Shown here: piece by piece, positions 41,586 through 50,925 of the stretch
Layout of the letters: each line of letters starts with the position of its first letter
How positions within the stretch are numbered: position 1 is the first letter of the stretch
Assembly (NCBI GenBank): GCA_963702525.1
Contig: CAVPCY010000013.1
Coordinates: 410,209 to 474,208, forward strand
Source of the DNA: CAVPCY01 sp963702525
GTDB taxonomy: Bacteria > Actinomycetota > Coriobacteriia > Anaerosomatales > PHET01
Direction of reading: 5' to 3'
Length of the DNA: 64,000 nt
Made by a program: the position numbers and the translations under genes
The notes under the pieces: generated by a model
The model's database searches: none
Told to the model about the DNA's origin: nothing
Seen by the model: the letters and a program-made list of their open reading frames with translations, nothing else

Positions 41586-42645
41586 CTATCCCTTCACCCG
41601 TACCGATTGGACGAAGTAGAGCGCAAAGCCAAGGCCAGCGAGTATGCCGGTCACGATCCAGAACCGGACCATTACCTTCGTCTCCGACCAGCCGATCATC
41701 TCGAAGTGGTGGTGAAGCGGGGCCATACGGAAGATCCGCTTGCCGGTGAGCTTGAAAGACGCGACCTGCAGCACGACCGACATCGTCTCGGCCACGTAGA
41801 TGCCGCCGATGACGAGAAGCAGAAGCTCGGTCTTGGTGACGACGGCCAGCGCGGCTATCGCGCCACCAAGTCCCAGCGAACCGGTGTCTCCCATGAAGAT
41901 GTCCGCGGGGTAGGAGTTGTACCACAGGAATCCGATACAGGCGCCGGCAATGGCCGCGCCGAGCAGCGCGTTCTCGAGCGTGTTCTGCCGATACGCGATA
42001 CCGGCGAACGCAAGGGTGACGATCATGACCGTCCCGGCGGCGAGTCCGTCGAGGCCGTCGGTCAGATTCACAGCATTGCTCATCCCGATGATCATGACCG
42101 AGACGAACGCCAGGTACAGCCACGGGACAAGAAGCACCATCCCGCTCGATCCGATCGGGATCGCGGTCGTGAGCACGCCAAGATCGATCTTGGCGGTCGT
42201 CAACGGCAACTGAAGCCACGTCGGGACTCCCGCCCAGTTCACCGCCAGCAGACAGAACACGACCGCGATGGCCGCCTGCCACATGAGCTTCGCACGCGGC
42301 CGCAAGCCCAGCGAGCGTTCGTGAGCGACCTTCGACCAGTCGTCGATGAAACCCAGTGCCCCACACGCCAGAGTCACGCCGAGCGCCAGAACGCTGGGCC
42401 GGGTCGGGGTGCCCATCAGTAGGAAGGTGCCGGTGACGACGATGAGAATCAGGACTCCGCCCATCGTCGGAGTCCCCTGCTTCACCAAGTGCCCTTGCGG
42501 TCCATCTGCGCGAACCTGCTGGCCGATGTTGCGGACCCTCAGCAGCCGGATCCACAGGGGGAAGAGCGCCGCAGAGACCACCAGCGCGATCGACGACCGC
42601 GAGGAAGACCTGGTAGGTCGGGTACTGTGCGAGTCTAGCCAGCAC
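41586..42645 (-). CDS. mraY: Phospho-N-acetylmuramoyl-pentapeptide transferase MraY, frameshifted
   Basis: The enzyme makes lipid I in the membrane. The first segment, LARLAQYPTYQVFLAVV from GTG 42645, is in one frame; the rest, from SIALVVSAALFPLWIRL to SVRVKG, is in the next. Removing one base near 42586-42598 gives about 352 residues, the normal length. Catalytic and binding motifs are intact: GTPTMGG, FIDDWSK, SNAVNLTDGLDGL, FMGDTGSLGLGG and PLHHHFE. The start overlaps the murF stop by 11 bases. MraY is essential, so this break is very likely a sequence error. Confidence 0.94.
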
Positions 42646-44050
42646 GAGGAGTCACGATCCCATCCACCACGGCTTCGAGCCCCATCACTCGGGACGCCTT
42701 GACCAGGACCGCATCGCCCGCGGCGAGAAGGTCGTCGAGCACCTCGACCGCCTCGTCGGCCGTCTCGCACGGGCGCACGGCGTCAGCTGACATCCCCTTC
42801 GCCTTGGCGCCGTCCGCTATGCGCCGCGCCTTGACGCCCACGGTCACGAGGACGTCGATCGCCGCGATTGCCACCTGCTCGCCGATACGGAAGTGCGCGA
42901 GTTCGGTGAGTGAGCCGAGCTCGGCCATGTCTCCAAGCACCGCGACGCGCTTCCCCGCGGTCTGGACCTCCGCCAGCGTCTCCACGGCGGCCGCCATCGA
43001 TGAGGGGTTCGCGTTGTACGCATCGTTGATCACCAGCACCCCGCTCGCGGCGGTGATCGACTCCATGCGCATGGACTGCGTTGCTGCGTGCGCCAGGCCT
43101 TCCGCAACCATGTCGAGACTGACGGCGAGTCTCAGGCCCACCGAGGCCGCCGCGAGCGCGTTGTAGACGTTGTGGCGCCCGGGTACCGGTAGCACGACCC
43201 GCACGGATCCTTGGGGCGTCACCATGTCGAACGACGGCTTGCTCTCCGCATCGAGCTCGATGCTCTCGGCGTGCACCGCGCACTTCTCTCCAAGCCCGTA
43301 GTACGTCACTGGCGCGAGCGCCTCGGCCGCAAGCACGCCGGAGAAGTCGTCATCGCCGTTGAGGAACACCGCGCCGTCCCGGGGAACGCACTTGACGAGT
43401 TCCCCCTTGGCCGTCGCAACGGCTTCTTGGGAGCCGAGCAGCTCTATGTGCGACGTACCGACGTTGGTCACCAGACCGAAGTGCGGTCGGGCGATGGTAC
43501 ACAGTTCCTCTATCTGCCCGAGCCCGCGCATCCCCATCTCGACGATCAGCGCATCGGTATCCGAGCCCGCCGAGAAGACGGTGAGCGGTACTCCCAGCTG
43601 GTTGTTTCGGTTGCCTGCTGTCGACACCACGCGCATGCTCGTGCCCAGCACCGCGGCCAGGAAGTCTTTGGTAGTGGTCTTGCCGGTCGAGCCCGTGACG
43701 CCGATGACAGCACAGCGCAGACGCGAGCGATGCCAACTCGCAAGCGCCTGGACCGCCGCGAGTGAGTCCGCCACCTGCAGCACCGCCGCGTTGCGTTGGG
43801 CCGCGAGCACCACTGCGTCGGCGAACTCCTCGGCTCCTCTGGTGACAAGGATCAGCCGGGCTCCCGCCCGCAGTGCGTCCTCGATGAAGACGTGACCGTC
43901 GGTCGTGGCGCCCGGCAAGGCCGCGAAGATGCAGCCGGGCTCGACCTCTCGCGAGTCGACCGCAAGGCCGTTCACGGAGGTGTCGGGGCTGCCCAGCAGC
44001 ACCTCGGCGCCGGTGATCTCGGCAACCGTTTCGACCGTGGCCCTCAGCAT
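42635..44050 (-). CDS. murF: UDP-N-acetylmuramoyl-tripeptide-D-alanyl-D-alanine ligase
   Basis: A 471-residue Mur ligase that adds D-Ala-D-Ala. ATP loop GVTGSTGKTTTKD near residue 118 and INDAYNANPSSM for ATP/Mg contacts. ATG 44050 overlaps murE by 7 bases. Confidence 0.95.
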   Translation of the reverse strand: MLRATVETVAEITGAEVLLGSPDTSVNGLAVDSREVEPGCIFAALPGATTDGHVFIEDALRAGARLILVTRGAEEFADAVVLAAQRNAAVLQVADSLAAVQALASWHRSRLRCAVIGVTGSTGKTTTKDFLAAVLGTSMRVVSTAGNRNNQLGVPLTVFSAGSDTDALIVEMGMRGLGQIEELCTIARPHFGLVTNVGTSHIELLGSQEAVATAKGELVKCVPRDGAVFLNGDDDFSGVLAAEALAPVTYYGLGEKCAVHAESIELDAESKPSFDMVTPQGSVRVVLPVPGRHNVYNALAAASVGLRLAVSLDMVAEGLAHAATQSMRMESITAASGVLVINDAYNANPSSMAAAVETLAEVQTAGKRVAVLGDMAELGSLTELAHFRIGEQVAIAAIDVLVTVGVKARRIADGAKAKGMSADAVRPCETADEAVEVLDDLLAAGDAVLVKASRVMGLEAVVDGIVTPRAG

Positions 44051-45489
44051 CGCTCGAGCACCTCCCTCGCGACCTCGCGATCGTCGAAGTGGATCGTGCG
44101 GTCCGAGAAGATCTGGTAGTCCTCGTGGCCCTTACCGGCTATCAGCACGGTGTCGCCGCGGGCGGCCGAGTCGATGGCCCTTTCGATGGCACGGCGGCGA
44201 TCGACCTCGACCTCGTAGGAGGCCTCGGCCGCTCGCAAGCCGTCCTCGATCTGCAGAATGATGCCAACCGGGTCCTCGGAGCGCGGATTGTCGCTGGTCA
44301 CAATGACGTGGTCCGCGGCGGCCGCGGCACGTCCCATCATGGGTCGCTTGTCGGGATCGCGATCTCCGCCGCACCCGAACACCGTGAGCACGCGGCCGCG
44401 CGTGACCTCAGACACCGCCGCGATGGCCTTCTCGAGCGAGTCGGGCGTGTGCGCGTAGTCGACCACTACCGAGAAGGGCTGGCCGCAGTCGATACGCTCG
44501 AGCCGTCCCGGCACCTGCGGCGCCGACTCCAACCCGGCGACGATCGCATCGAGTCCCACGCCGAGCGACATCGCGCAGCCGGCCGCGACGAGCGCGTTGC
44601 TGACGTTGTAGTCGCCGGCCAGGGGCAGTCGGACGTCGGCGTCGCCGGCCGGCGTATGGAGCCGAAACGAGCTGCCCGTCGCGTCCAGCCGCTCGTTCGA
44701 GGACCGCACGTGCGCCGACTTGGTCCTGCCCACCGTCAACACCGCGCCGAGCTCGTTGGCGATCCCCATACCGAATGGATCGTCGATGTTGACCACGCGG
44801 GCCTCGCAGTCGAACTCAGTGAACAGCCGCTTCTTGACCGAGTAGTACTCCTCGATCGTGTGGTGGAAGTCCAGATGGTCCTGCGTGAGGTTCGTGAACG
44901 CGGCGACGGCGAAGCGCATGCCGTCGACCCTGTGCAGGTCGATAGCGTGGCTCGAAACCTCCATCGCACACACCGCAGCGCCCGCGTCCCTCATCTCGGC
45001 CAGGAGCGCCTGCACGTCGGCGGATTCGGGGGTCGTTCGGCCGGCGGCCTTTCGTTGTCCGGCGACGCGCGTCTCCACAGTGCCGACAAGCCCGGTGATG
45101 TTTCCAGCGGCCATTGCGATCGAGTCGACGAGATAGGCGGTGGTGGTCTTGCCGTTGGTCCCGGTGATGCCGACGATGTCGACGCTCTCGCTCGGCCGAC
45201 CGTAGAACTCGGCCGAGGCGAAAGCCAGCGCCACACGGGCATCGTCGACCACGAACTGCGGAATCTCCAGCTCCAGCTCTCGCTCCACAACGAGTGCGGT
45301 AGCACCGTGTGCGACCGCGTCGGCCGCAAAAGAGTGACCGTCGTTAGCGAAACCCGGGACGCAGAAGAAAGCGTCGCCCGGCCTCACGCGGTCCGATCGG
45401 TAGGCGACACCCGTGACGAACGCGTCGGTGGATCCCGTCGGCCGGGCGCCAACGCCTGCGAGCAGCTCGATCATGGTGCTTTGGTCCAC
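44044..45489 (-). CDS. murE: UDP-N-acetylmuramoyl-tripeptide synthetase, meso-diaminopimelate type
   Basis: A 481-residue Mur ligase that adds the third stem residue. ATP loop GITGTNGKTTTAYL. The motif SDNPRSEDP near residue 405 is the DNPR form that marks meso-diaminopimelate-adding enzymes, rather than lysine ones, so the wall is predicted to be DAP-type. GTG 45489 has GGGGAG upstream; it lies 41 bases after the ftsI stop. Confidence 0.95.
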   Translation of the reverse strand: MDQSTMIELLAGVGARPTGSTDAFVTGVAYRSDRVRPGDAFFCVPGFANDGHSFAADAVAHGATALVVERELELEIPQFVVDDARVALAFASAEFYGRPSESVDIVGITGTNGKTTTAYLVDSIAMAAGNITGLVGTVETRVAGQRKAAGRTTPESADVQALLAEMRDAGAAVCAMEVSSHAIDLHRVDGMRFAVAAFTNLTQDHLDFHHTIEEYYSVKKRLFTEFDCEARVVNIDDPFGMGIANELGAVLTVGRTKSAHVRSSNERLDATGSSFRLHTPAGDADVRLPLAGDYNVSNALVAAGCAMSLGVGLDAIVAGLESAPQVPGRLERIDCGQPFSVVVDYAHTPDSLEKAIAAVSEVTRGRVLTVFGCGGDRDPDKRPMMGRAAAAADHVIVTSDNPRSEDPVGIILQIEDGLRAAEASYEVEVDRRRAIERAIDSAARGDTVLIAGKGHEDYQIFSDRTIHFDDREVAREVLERC

Positions 45490-45530
45490 GCACTCCCCTT
45501 GCCTGAACGGTCGAGCGATTCTAGCATCGG

Positions 45531-47306
45531 CTAGTCGCGCGCCCCTTGGTCCGACACCGGACCGACACCTGCCTTGGTCGGCGTCTTCTCAGTGGTCTTG
45601 AGCGAGTCGACCTGATACGTCGACGAGGGTGGGATCTTGAGGTGGGCGACGGTGAAACGCCCCAGCTTCGAGAAGGTCGGCGCCGCTACCGCGCCACCGT
45701 AGATGCCTTTGGTGGGCTCGTCGAGGATGACGCTTACCACAACCTGCGGGTCCTCGGCGGGCAGGAAGCCGATGAAGGATCCCACATACCGCCCGCCGCC
45801 GTAGCCGCCGCCGTTCGGGTTGGCTTTCTGGGCGGTGCCGGTCTTGCCGGCGACGGCATACCCGCGAACCCGGGCCTCCTTGCCGGTGCCCTCGGTCACA
45901 ACTGCCTGGAGGATCTTGGTGACGGACTCCGAGGTCTTGGCCGATATCGCTCGGCGCTTGGGCCATGTGGGAACCGAGGCCGAGTCAGACGGCACATCGA
46001 GGAGGAAGTGGGGCGTCGTGAGCTCCCCGCCGTTCGCGATGGCACCGATGGCCCTGACGAGCTGCAGCGGCGTCACCGAGACCCCCTGACCGAACGGGAT
46101 GTTCCCGATCGAGGACGGCGACCAGGACTCCGGGCTCGGGAGCCAGCCGGTGGTCTCACCCGGAAAGTCGACACCGGTCTTCTCGGTCAGCCCGAAGGCC
46201 GAGAAGGAATCGTAGAGACCTCGCTTCCCGAGTTTGAGCCCCAGTTTCACGGTTCCGACGTTGCTGGAGTTCGTCACGATCTGCGTGAGTGTCCAGCGGA
46301 CCGCACCCCTGCCGTGGGACTCGTGGATGGTCCTGTCGCCCACCCGGATAGTCGAAGGCAGCGAGAACTTCGTCTTCGGGGTGTACAGGCCCCGATCGAT
46401 GACCGCCGATGCGGTCAGGCACTTCATCGTGGAACCCGGTTCGTACGCATCGGTGATCGGCCTGTTGCGGATCGACTGGGGTTTGGCCTTGCCGTAGTTG
46501 TTCGGGTCGAACCCCGGAGCAGATGCGATCGCGTAGAGCTCGCCGTTCTTCGGGTTCATGATGACGACAGTGCCGCTCTTCGCGCCCCACTTCTGTACTG
46601 CCTCGCCGATCTCGATCTGGGCTTGGTACTGGATGTCCTTGTCGATGGTGAGCACGACGTCCTTGCCGTGGACAGGGTCGAAAGCCTTCTGTATGCCACC
46701 GGGTATGGGCCGGCCCTGGGGATCGCGCTCGCCCAGGACGACCCCGGGCCGCCCTGCGAGCAACTCGTCGTACTCGGCCTCCAAGCCGGACAGACCGTGG
46801 TCATCCACCCCGACGAAACCGAGTGACTGGCAGGCGAGTTCGCCTGACGGGTAGACCCGGCTGAAGTCGTCCGTGAAGCCGACCCCCTTCAGCTCGAGCT
46901 TCTCCAGCTCAGCCGCGCGAGCAAGGTCGACCTTCCTGTCGATGTAGACGAAGCCGGAGTCCTTCTTCAGCTTGGCCAGGTACGCCTTCTCGTCACCACC
47001 GAGTGAGGACGCCAGTGCGCGAGCAGTCCCGACCTTGTCCTTGATCAGATTCGGCGACGCGAAGACGGTCCGAGCCGCCGTGCTGACGGCCAGGGGCTCG
47101 CCTTCGCGGTCGTAGATGGTCCCGCGTCGCGGCGGAAGCTCGATGTCACGAAGGCGCTGTGCGGTCGCTTGGCGTGTCAGCGCGGGGGCCTGCACGACCT
47201 GGACCCAGACGAGCCGTACACTGATGAGCACGAATGCGGCAAGGAAGCAGAAGAGCAGGAGTGCGTGGCGACCGCCGCCGTTGGGCTGCGTCCGCTTGCG
47301 GCTCAC
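45531..47306 (-). CDS. ftsI: Penicillin-binding protein, FtsI/PBP3-like septal transpeptidase
   Basis: A 591-residue class B penicillin-binding protein. One N-terminal membrane helix (ALLLFCFLAAFVLISVRLV) is followed by a dimerisation domain and the transpeptidase domain. Catalytic motifs are STMK (in EPGSTMKCL), SSN (in VTNSSNVG) and KTG (in GKTGTAQ). No PASTA repeats follow. GTG 47306 has GGAGAG before it. It follows ftsL, as in canonical dcw clusters. Confidence 0.94.
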   Translation of the reverse strand: MSRKRTQPNGGGRHALLLFCFLAAFVLISVRLVWVQVVQAPALTRQATAQRLRDIELPPRRGTIYDREGEPLAVSTAARTVFASPNLIKDKVGTARALASSLGGDEKAYLAKLKKDSGFVYIDRKVDLARAAELEKLELKGVGFTDDFSRVYPSGELACQSLGFVGVDDHGLSGLEAEYDELLAGRPGVVLGERDPQGRPIPGGIQKAFDPVHGKDVVLTIDKDIQYQAQIEIGEAVQKWGAKSGTVVIMNPKNGELYAIASAPGFDPNNYGKAKPQSIRNRPITDAYEPGSTMKCLTASAVIDRGLYTPKTKFSLPSTIRVGDRTIHESHGRGAVRWTLTQIVTNSSNVGTVKLGLKLGKRGLYDSFSAFGLTEKTGVDFPGETTGWLPSPESWSPSSIGNIPFGQGVSVTPLQLVRAIGAIANGGELTTPHFLLDVPSDSASVPTWPKRRAISAKTSESVTKILQAVVTEGTGKEARVRGYAVAGKTGTAQKANPNGGGYGGGRYVGSFIGFLPAEDPQVVVSVILDEPTKGIYGGAVAAPTFSKLGRFTVAHLKIPPSSTYQVDSLKTTEKTPTKAGVGPVSDQGARD

Positions 47307-47331
47307 GTGCTCTCCGTCTCCGAGAGCCGCT

Positions 47332-47883
47332 TCACTTCGAGGACGCCAGTCCCACGTCGCCAACGAGAAGCACCTGTGCCTCGCCGGCGGTGAGGTCCAT
47401 CAGGCTCTTGATGGCTTTGTCGACACCATCTCCACCGGCAGGGACCGCTGGCCTGTCCGCCGACGCATCGGGCACTACGCCGGGTTCGGGCGCGATGTTG
47501 ATCATGGCCATCCGGCGAGCCGGCGCCATCCCCATGGTCTGCGACGCGATAGCGCGGATACGCGACGGAGAACCCAGGGCGCTTTGGCGCACCTCGAGCA
47601 TGTCTCCTTGATACCGTGCGTTCTTGATGGCGCTGCGCAACTCGCTCGAGCGCATCGACGCCTCGGCCGCTTTGACCGACAGCCACACCCGGCCCATACC
47701 CAGCGCCACTACCAGCACCATCAGGAGCGCGAACGAACGGAACGTCCCACGCGCAGCCTCGGCGCGAGCGGTCGCACTGCGCTTGCGCGCCGGGGTCTTC
47801 GATGGCGCGCGTTCAACCACGCGCAGGTGCGGCTTACGGGCGCGCGAAGCAGGACGCTCGTGGCGAACCGCAGGCAGACCCAT
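47332..47883 (-). CDS. ftsL: FtsL-like cell division protein
   Basis: A 183-residue protein with a basic N-terminus of about 45 residues, one membrane helix (SFALLMVLVVALGMGRVWL), and a short coiled-coil region with GSPSRIRAIASQTMGM, the pattern seen after the helix in FtsL/DivIC. It is assigned by position between rsmH and ftsI plus this topology, since FtsL sequences diverge widely. AGGAGGTG lies before ATG 47883. Confidence 0.8.
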   Translation of the reverse strand: MGLPAVRHERPASRARKPHLRVVERAPSKTPARKRSATARAEAARGTFRSFALLMVLVVALGMGRVWLSVKAAEASMRSSELRSAIKNARYQGDMLEVRQSALGSPSRIRAIASQTMGMAPARRMAMINIAPEPGVVPDASADRPAVPAGGDGVDKAIKSLMDLTAGEAQVLLVGDVGLASSK

Positions 47884-47925
47884 GCTTCACACCTCCTATC
47901 GACCGCACTATGCGCGCGACTGTCC

Positions 47926-48876
47926 TTACCTCTTCTCGGCGACACGCAACTTGGCGCTGCGTGCCCGAGGGTTGTCCTCGATCTCGTCGGAAACGGGCAC
48001 GATGGCGCGTTTCGTGACGATGTCGACTACCGGCTCACTACCACATGTACACACCGGGAGACCCGGCGGACACGTGCACCCCTGCGCGGCCTCGGCAAAC
48101 GCGTGCTTCACGATTCGGTCCTCGAGTGAGTGGTAGCTGATCACCGCTACCCTTCCGCCCGGAGCGAGCCACGCGATCGCCGAGGGCAGAGCTCTCTCGA
48201 GCGCGTCCAGCTCGCCGTTGACCTCTATTCGCAGTGCCTGGAAGGTCTTCTTGGCTGGGTGCCCCCCGGACCGGCGGGCCGCGGCCGGCACCGCGGCCTT
48301 GATCACCTCAACGAGGTCGCCGGTCGTGGAGATGGGCCGACGGGCGCGCGCAGCTACGATGAAGGATGCGATACGCGAGGCCCATCGGTCCTCACCGTAG
48401 TCTCGGATGATCCGGGCGAGGTCTGCTTCAGAGTATGTTGCGATGACCTCAGCGGCGGTAAGGGTCTGACGACCCGGATCCATCCGCATGTCCAACGGGG
48501 CATCGGCCTTGAACGAGAAGCCCCGTTCGGCAACGTCGATCTGGGGTGAGGAGACTCCCAAGTCGAACAGGATCGCATCCGCATACGGGATGCGCGCCTC
48601 GACCAGAAGCCCATCGAGATCCCCGAAGTTGCCCTTGAGCAATACGGTGTGTACCTGAGTTTCTTGCTGGCCGAGGCGTAGTGTGACTGCTGCTGCCTCT
48701 AGTGCTGCGTCATCTTGATCGATGCCCACGAAGATGCCCGTGGGTGAGATGAGGTCTACAAGCCGTTTCGCGTGTCCTGCCCCGCCTAAGGTGCAATCGA
48801 CGACGATCGAACCGGGATGCGGCGATAAATGCTGCGTGACCTCGGCCAGCAAAACTGGGGTGTGCCGGTATTCCAT
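47926..48876 (-). CDS. rsmH: 16S rRNA (cytosine(1402)-N(4))-methyltransferase RsmH
   Basis: A 316-residue SAM methyltransferase with VVDCTLGGAGHAKRL, the FDLGVSSPQID loop and AVISYHSLEDRIVK. A cysteine-rich stretch, CTCPPGLPVCTCG, near residue 265 is frequent in the family. ATG 48876 has AGGGAT upstream. It is the second gene of the dcw cluster. Confidence 0.95.
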   Translation of the reverse strand: MEYRHTPVLLAEVTQHLSPHPGSIVVDCTLGGAGHAKRLVDLISPTGIFVGIDQDDAALEAAAVTLRLGQQETQVHTVLLKGNFGDLDGLLVEARIPYADAILFDLGVSSPQIDVAERGFSFKADAPLDMRMDPGRQTLTAAEVIATYSEADLARIIRDYGEDRWASRIASFIVAARARRPISTTGDLVEVIKAAVPAAARRSGGHPAKKTFQALRIEVNGELDALERALPSAIAWLAPGGRVAVISYHSLEDRIVKHAFAEAAQGCTCPPGLPVCTCGSEPVVDIVTKRAIVPVSDEIEDNPRARSAKLRVAEKR

Positions 48877-48885
48877 TGTCAATCC

Positions 48886-49320
48886 CTACAGGAGCCCGGC
48901 GTCAGCCAGTTCCTGGGCGAGATCCTCTATCTTCTCCGTCGAAGCACCGCTGTACGTGCTCCACGCACCCGAATCCCATATCTCGATCCGGTTGCCGTTG
49001 CCTGTCACCGCGACGTCTCTGATCAGGCTTGCGTGCTCACGCAGGTTCGCGGGTAGGGAGACGCGTCCTGCCGAATCGAGCTCGGTCTCGAAGGCGCCGG
49101 TAGTGAAGAATCGACGCAGCTGGCGCTTGCGCGGGTCGAAGTCAGACCCTGCGAGAAGACCGTCCACGAAGGCCCGGTACTCCTCGGCGGGATAGACGTA
49201 GAGGCAATCGTCCAGGCCTTTGGCGACGACGATCCTGCCCGTCATCTGTGCCCGGAACTTCGCAGGCAGCGAGACACGCCCCTTGGCGTCCAGCGTGTGC
49301 TGGTGGTCGCCCAGAAACAC
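48886..49320 (-). CDS. mraZ: Transcriptional regulator MraZ
   Basis: A 144-residue protein with two SpoVT-AbrB-like halves, TLDAKGRVSLPAKFR near residue 9 and LDSAGRVSLPANLRE near residue 82. MraZ binds repeats at its own promoter and controls the dcw cluster. The start is GTG 49320, which gives the usual family length and has GGAAGGTG upstream; the frame is open to 49386, but the added residues do not match the family. Confidence 0.94.
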   Translation of the reverse strand: MFLGDHQHTLDAKGRVSLPAKFRAQMTGRIVVAKGLDDCLYVYPAEEYRAFVDGLLAGSDFDPRKRQLRRFFTTGAFETELDSAGRVSLPANLREHASLIRDVAVTGNGNRIEIWDSGAWSTYSGASTEKIEDLAQELADAGLL

Positions 49321-49399
49321 CCCCGCGCACCTTCCCTCGTTCGTCTCCTTCGAGGACGCCCCCCTCGAGGCGCTTCCTCCCTGCACGTAGGAATCTATG

Positions 49400-49413
49400 C
49401 CACTTCATCCCAC
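49400..49413 (-). promoter_or_regulatory. Candidate MraZ box
   Basis: On the minus strand GTGGGATGAAGTGG carries TGGGA and TGGCA (counting the next bases) with a 5-base spacer, 80-95 bases upstream of the mraZ start. This fits the known repeat pattern of MraZ operators, though only two repeats are clear. Confidence 0.4.
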
Positions 49414-49599
49414 ATTGCAATACTTTCATGGGAATTCATCACACTTTGGCAACATCGCATTTCGGGCGACGATAATCGCTCCCACAAAGTCGCGTTCGCA
49501 GACCGAGAACCAACCGTTGCCCGGTGTCGTCTTAGTTCTCACGTAGGGCAAAGATGATTGGCGGCAGGAGGCAAACGAGGACAGGCGTGTCGGTCGTGA

Positions 49600-49629
49600 T
49601 TGCCCTGCGGGAGCAGGTGCGGGTAGAAT
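49600..49629 (+). promoter_or_regulatory. Candidate promoter for the small membrane protein gene
   Basis: TTGCCC (49600-49605) and TAGAAT (49624-49629) with an 18-base spacer, 41 bases before ATG 49670. The -10 element is close to consensus. Confidence 0.5.
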
Positions 49630-49669
49630 CATCTCGAACCCCACCGCTTCCCGGAGGTGAAGGAATCAC

Positions 49670-49816
49670 ATGACCTACAACTGGCCCGCAGCAGTGGTCT
49701 ACGTTCTGATTCTCGCGTTCTTCGCTGTCATCGCCATCGGCATCGCTCTTGGGGCGTATGCGGCGACACAGCTCAAGAAGAACGAAGCGAAGGCGGAGCC
49801 GACCCAGACCTCGTAG
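49670..49816 (+). CDS. 48-residue single-pass membrane protein
   Basis: A short gene with a very strong ribosome site, GGAGGTGA, 9 bases before the ATG. The product has a single hydrophobic segment (residues about 8-32: VVYVLILAFFAVIAIGIALG and on), then a basic/acidic tail with LKKNEAKAEP. Codon use favours G/C at third positions, like its neighbours. The function is unknown. It lies 92 bases ahead of the DUF4349 gene, on the same strand. Confidence 0.7.
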   Translation: MTYNWPAAVVYVLILAFFAVIAIGIALGAYAATQLKKNEAKAEPTQTS

Positions 49817-49908
49817 GTCGCCCTCCTTCCAGCCTGATCCATCGGCGCTCTCGGCCCTATCGTGGCGAGGGCGTCTTTGTATCCAGGGGCGCCGGCGAGG
49901 AGGTTGTC

Positions 49909-50925
49909 ATGAAGCGAACAGCCCGTGTGACGGCGTTCGTGGTGGGCGCGCTCTTCTTGGCGACGGCGGTGGCTGCCTTGGGATACTCGCTGGGCTCCGG
50001 CGTGCTCCCACAGTACTCGGCGGTCAGCTCGAGCGATGCGTCGAAGGCTGTGATCGCGCAGCCCGTCAGCGAAGCCGGCCAACTTGCCTACGGAGGAATC
50101 TCCTCGCAGGAGGCTGCGACGGTGGCCGGAGCGACGGACGGCAGCTCACAGGCGAGCGCTCCCCCGTCCGACAGGCTGCTGATCGTCACGGCCTCCATGG
50201 ACGTCCGCGTGGACGATCTCGACGAATCGCTCGACGCCCTGAGGTCCTCGGTCGCCAAGAACGGCGGTGAGGTCGCGGAGCTCAGCATCTCCTCGGGCGA
50301 GTCACCGATCGGTCCCGTCCCGCTGGACGCTTCGGCGAGCGATTCGGAGCCACACGGACCCTCCAGCGCGATCGTGACGATCCGCGTACCGGCCGAGCGC
50401 CTCGACGCGCTCCGTGATGAGGTCGGCAGTCTGGGCACCGTCGTCTCTGAGTCAGCATCAGCCAGCGATGTCACCGAACAGGCCATCGACCTCGAGGCAC
50501 GGCTGAGGAATCTACGGGCCGAGGAGGCGCGCCTCCGCACGTTTCTCGCGCGTACGAGCAAGGTGAGCGAGCTTCTCGAAGTGGAGCGGGAACTCGCCCG
50601 GGTGCGCGGCGAGATAGAGTCGATGGATGCCCAACTCACCTATCTCGAGCGTCAGGCAGCTCGAGCCACCCTGACGGTCTCGTTGAGCGAGCCGGGCCCG
50701 GTGGTCCGGCCCGCCACCGGCAGTTGGGGCCTTCGCGAGGCGATCACCCGCGGCATCCAGGCCACTGCCTCTATGGTCTCGACGATGATCACCGTCGCGA
50801 TTCCCCTGACGTTCGTCGCACTCGTTGTGTTCGCCATCGGCTACCCTGTACGCACGCTGCTTCGCCGACGCGGGCGGAGCACCACATCGGCTGCAGGCGA
50901 ACAGCAGGAGGACGGCGAGGCGTGA
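49909..50925 (+). CDS. DUF4349 domain protein
   Basis: A 338-residue membrane-anchored protein: an N-terminal signal-anchor (TAFVVGALFLATAVAALGY), an extracytoplasmic DUF4349 domain, and a C-terminal membrane segment near residue 300. The DUF4349 part has the beta-alpha pattern RLLIVTASMDVRVDDL, TIRVPAERLDAL and the coiled coil around LEARLRNLRAEEARLR. The function of the family is unknown, though such proteins often accompany envelope stress or transport genes. GAGGAGG lies before ATG 49909. Confidence 0.83.
   Translation: MKRTARVTAFVVGALFLATAVAALGYSLGSGVLPQYSAVSSSDASKAVIAQPVSEAGQLAYGGISSQEAATVAGATDGSSQASAPPSDRLLIVTASMDVRVDDLDESLDALRSSVAKNGGEVAELSISSGESPIGPVPLDASASDSEPHGPSSAIVTIRVPAERLDALRDEVGSLGTVVSESASASDVTEQAIDLEARLRNLRAEEARLRTFLARTSKVSELLEVERELARVRGEIESMDAQLTYLERQAARATLTVSLSEPGPVVRPATGSWGLREAITRGIQATASMVSTMITVAIPLTFVALVVFAIGYPVRTLLRRRGRSTTSAAGEQQEDGEA

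Larger units (their letters stand above)
49321..49669. other. Divergent intergenic region between mraZ and a small membrane protein gene
   Basis: This 349-base stretch is less GC-rich than its surroundings in the middle (about 49411-49500). It holds the mraZ upstream region with a candidate MraZ box and, on the other side, a plus-strand promoter. I find no gene or tRNA in it. Confidence 0.6.
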
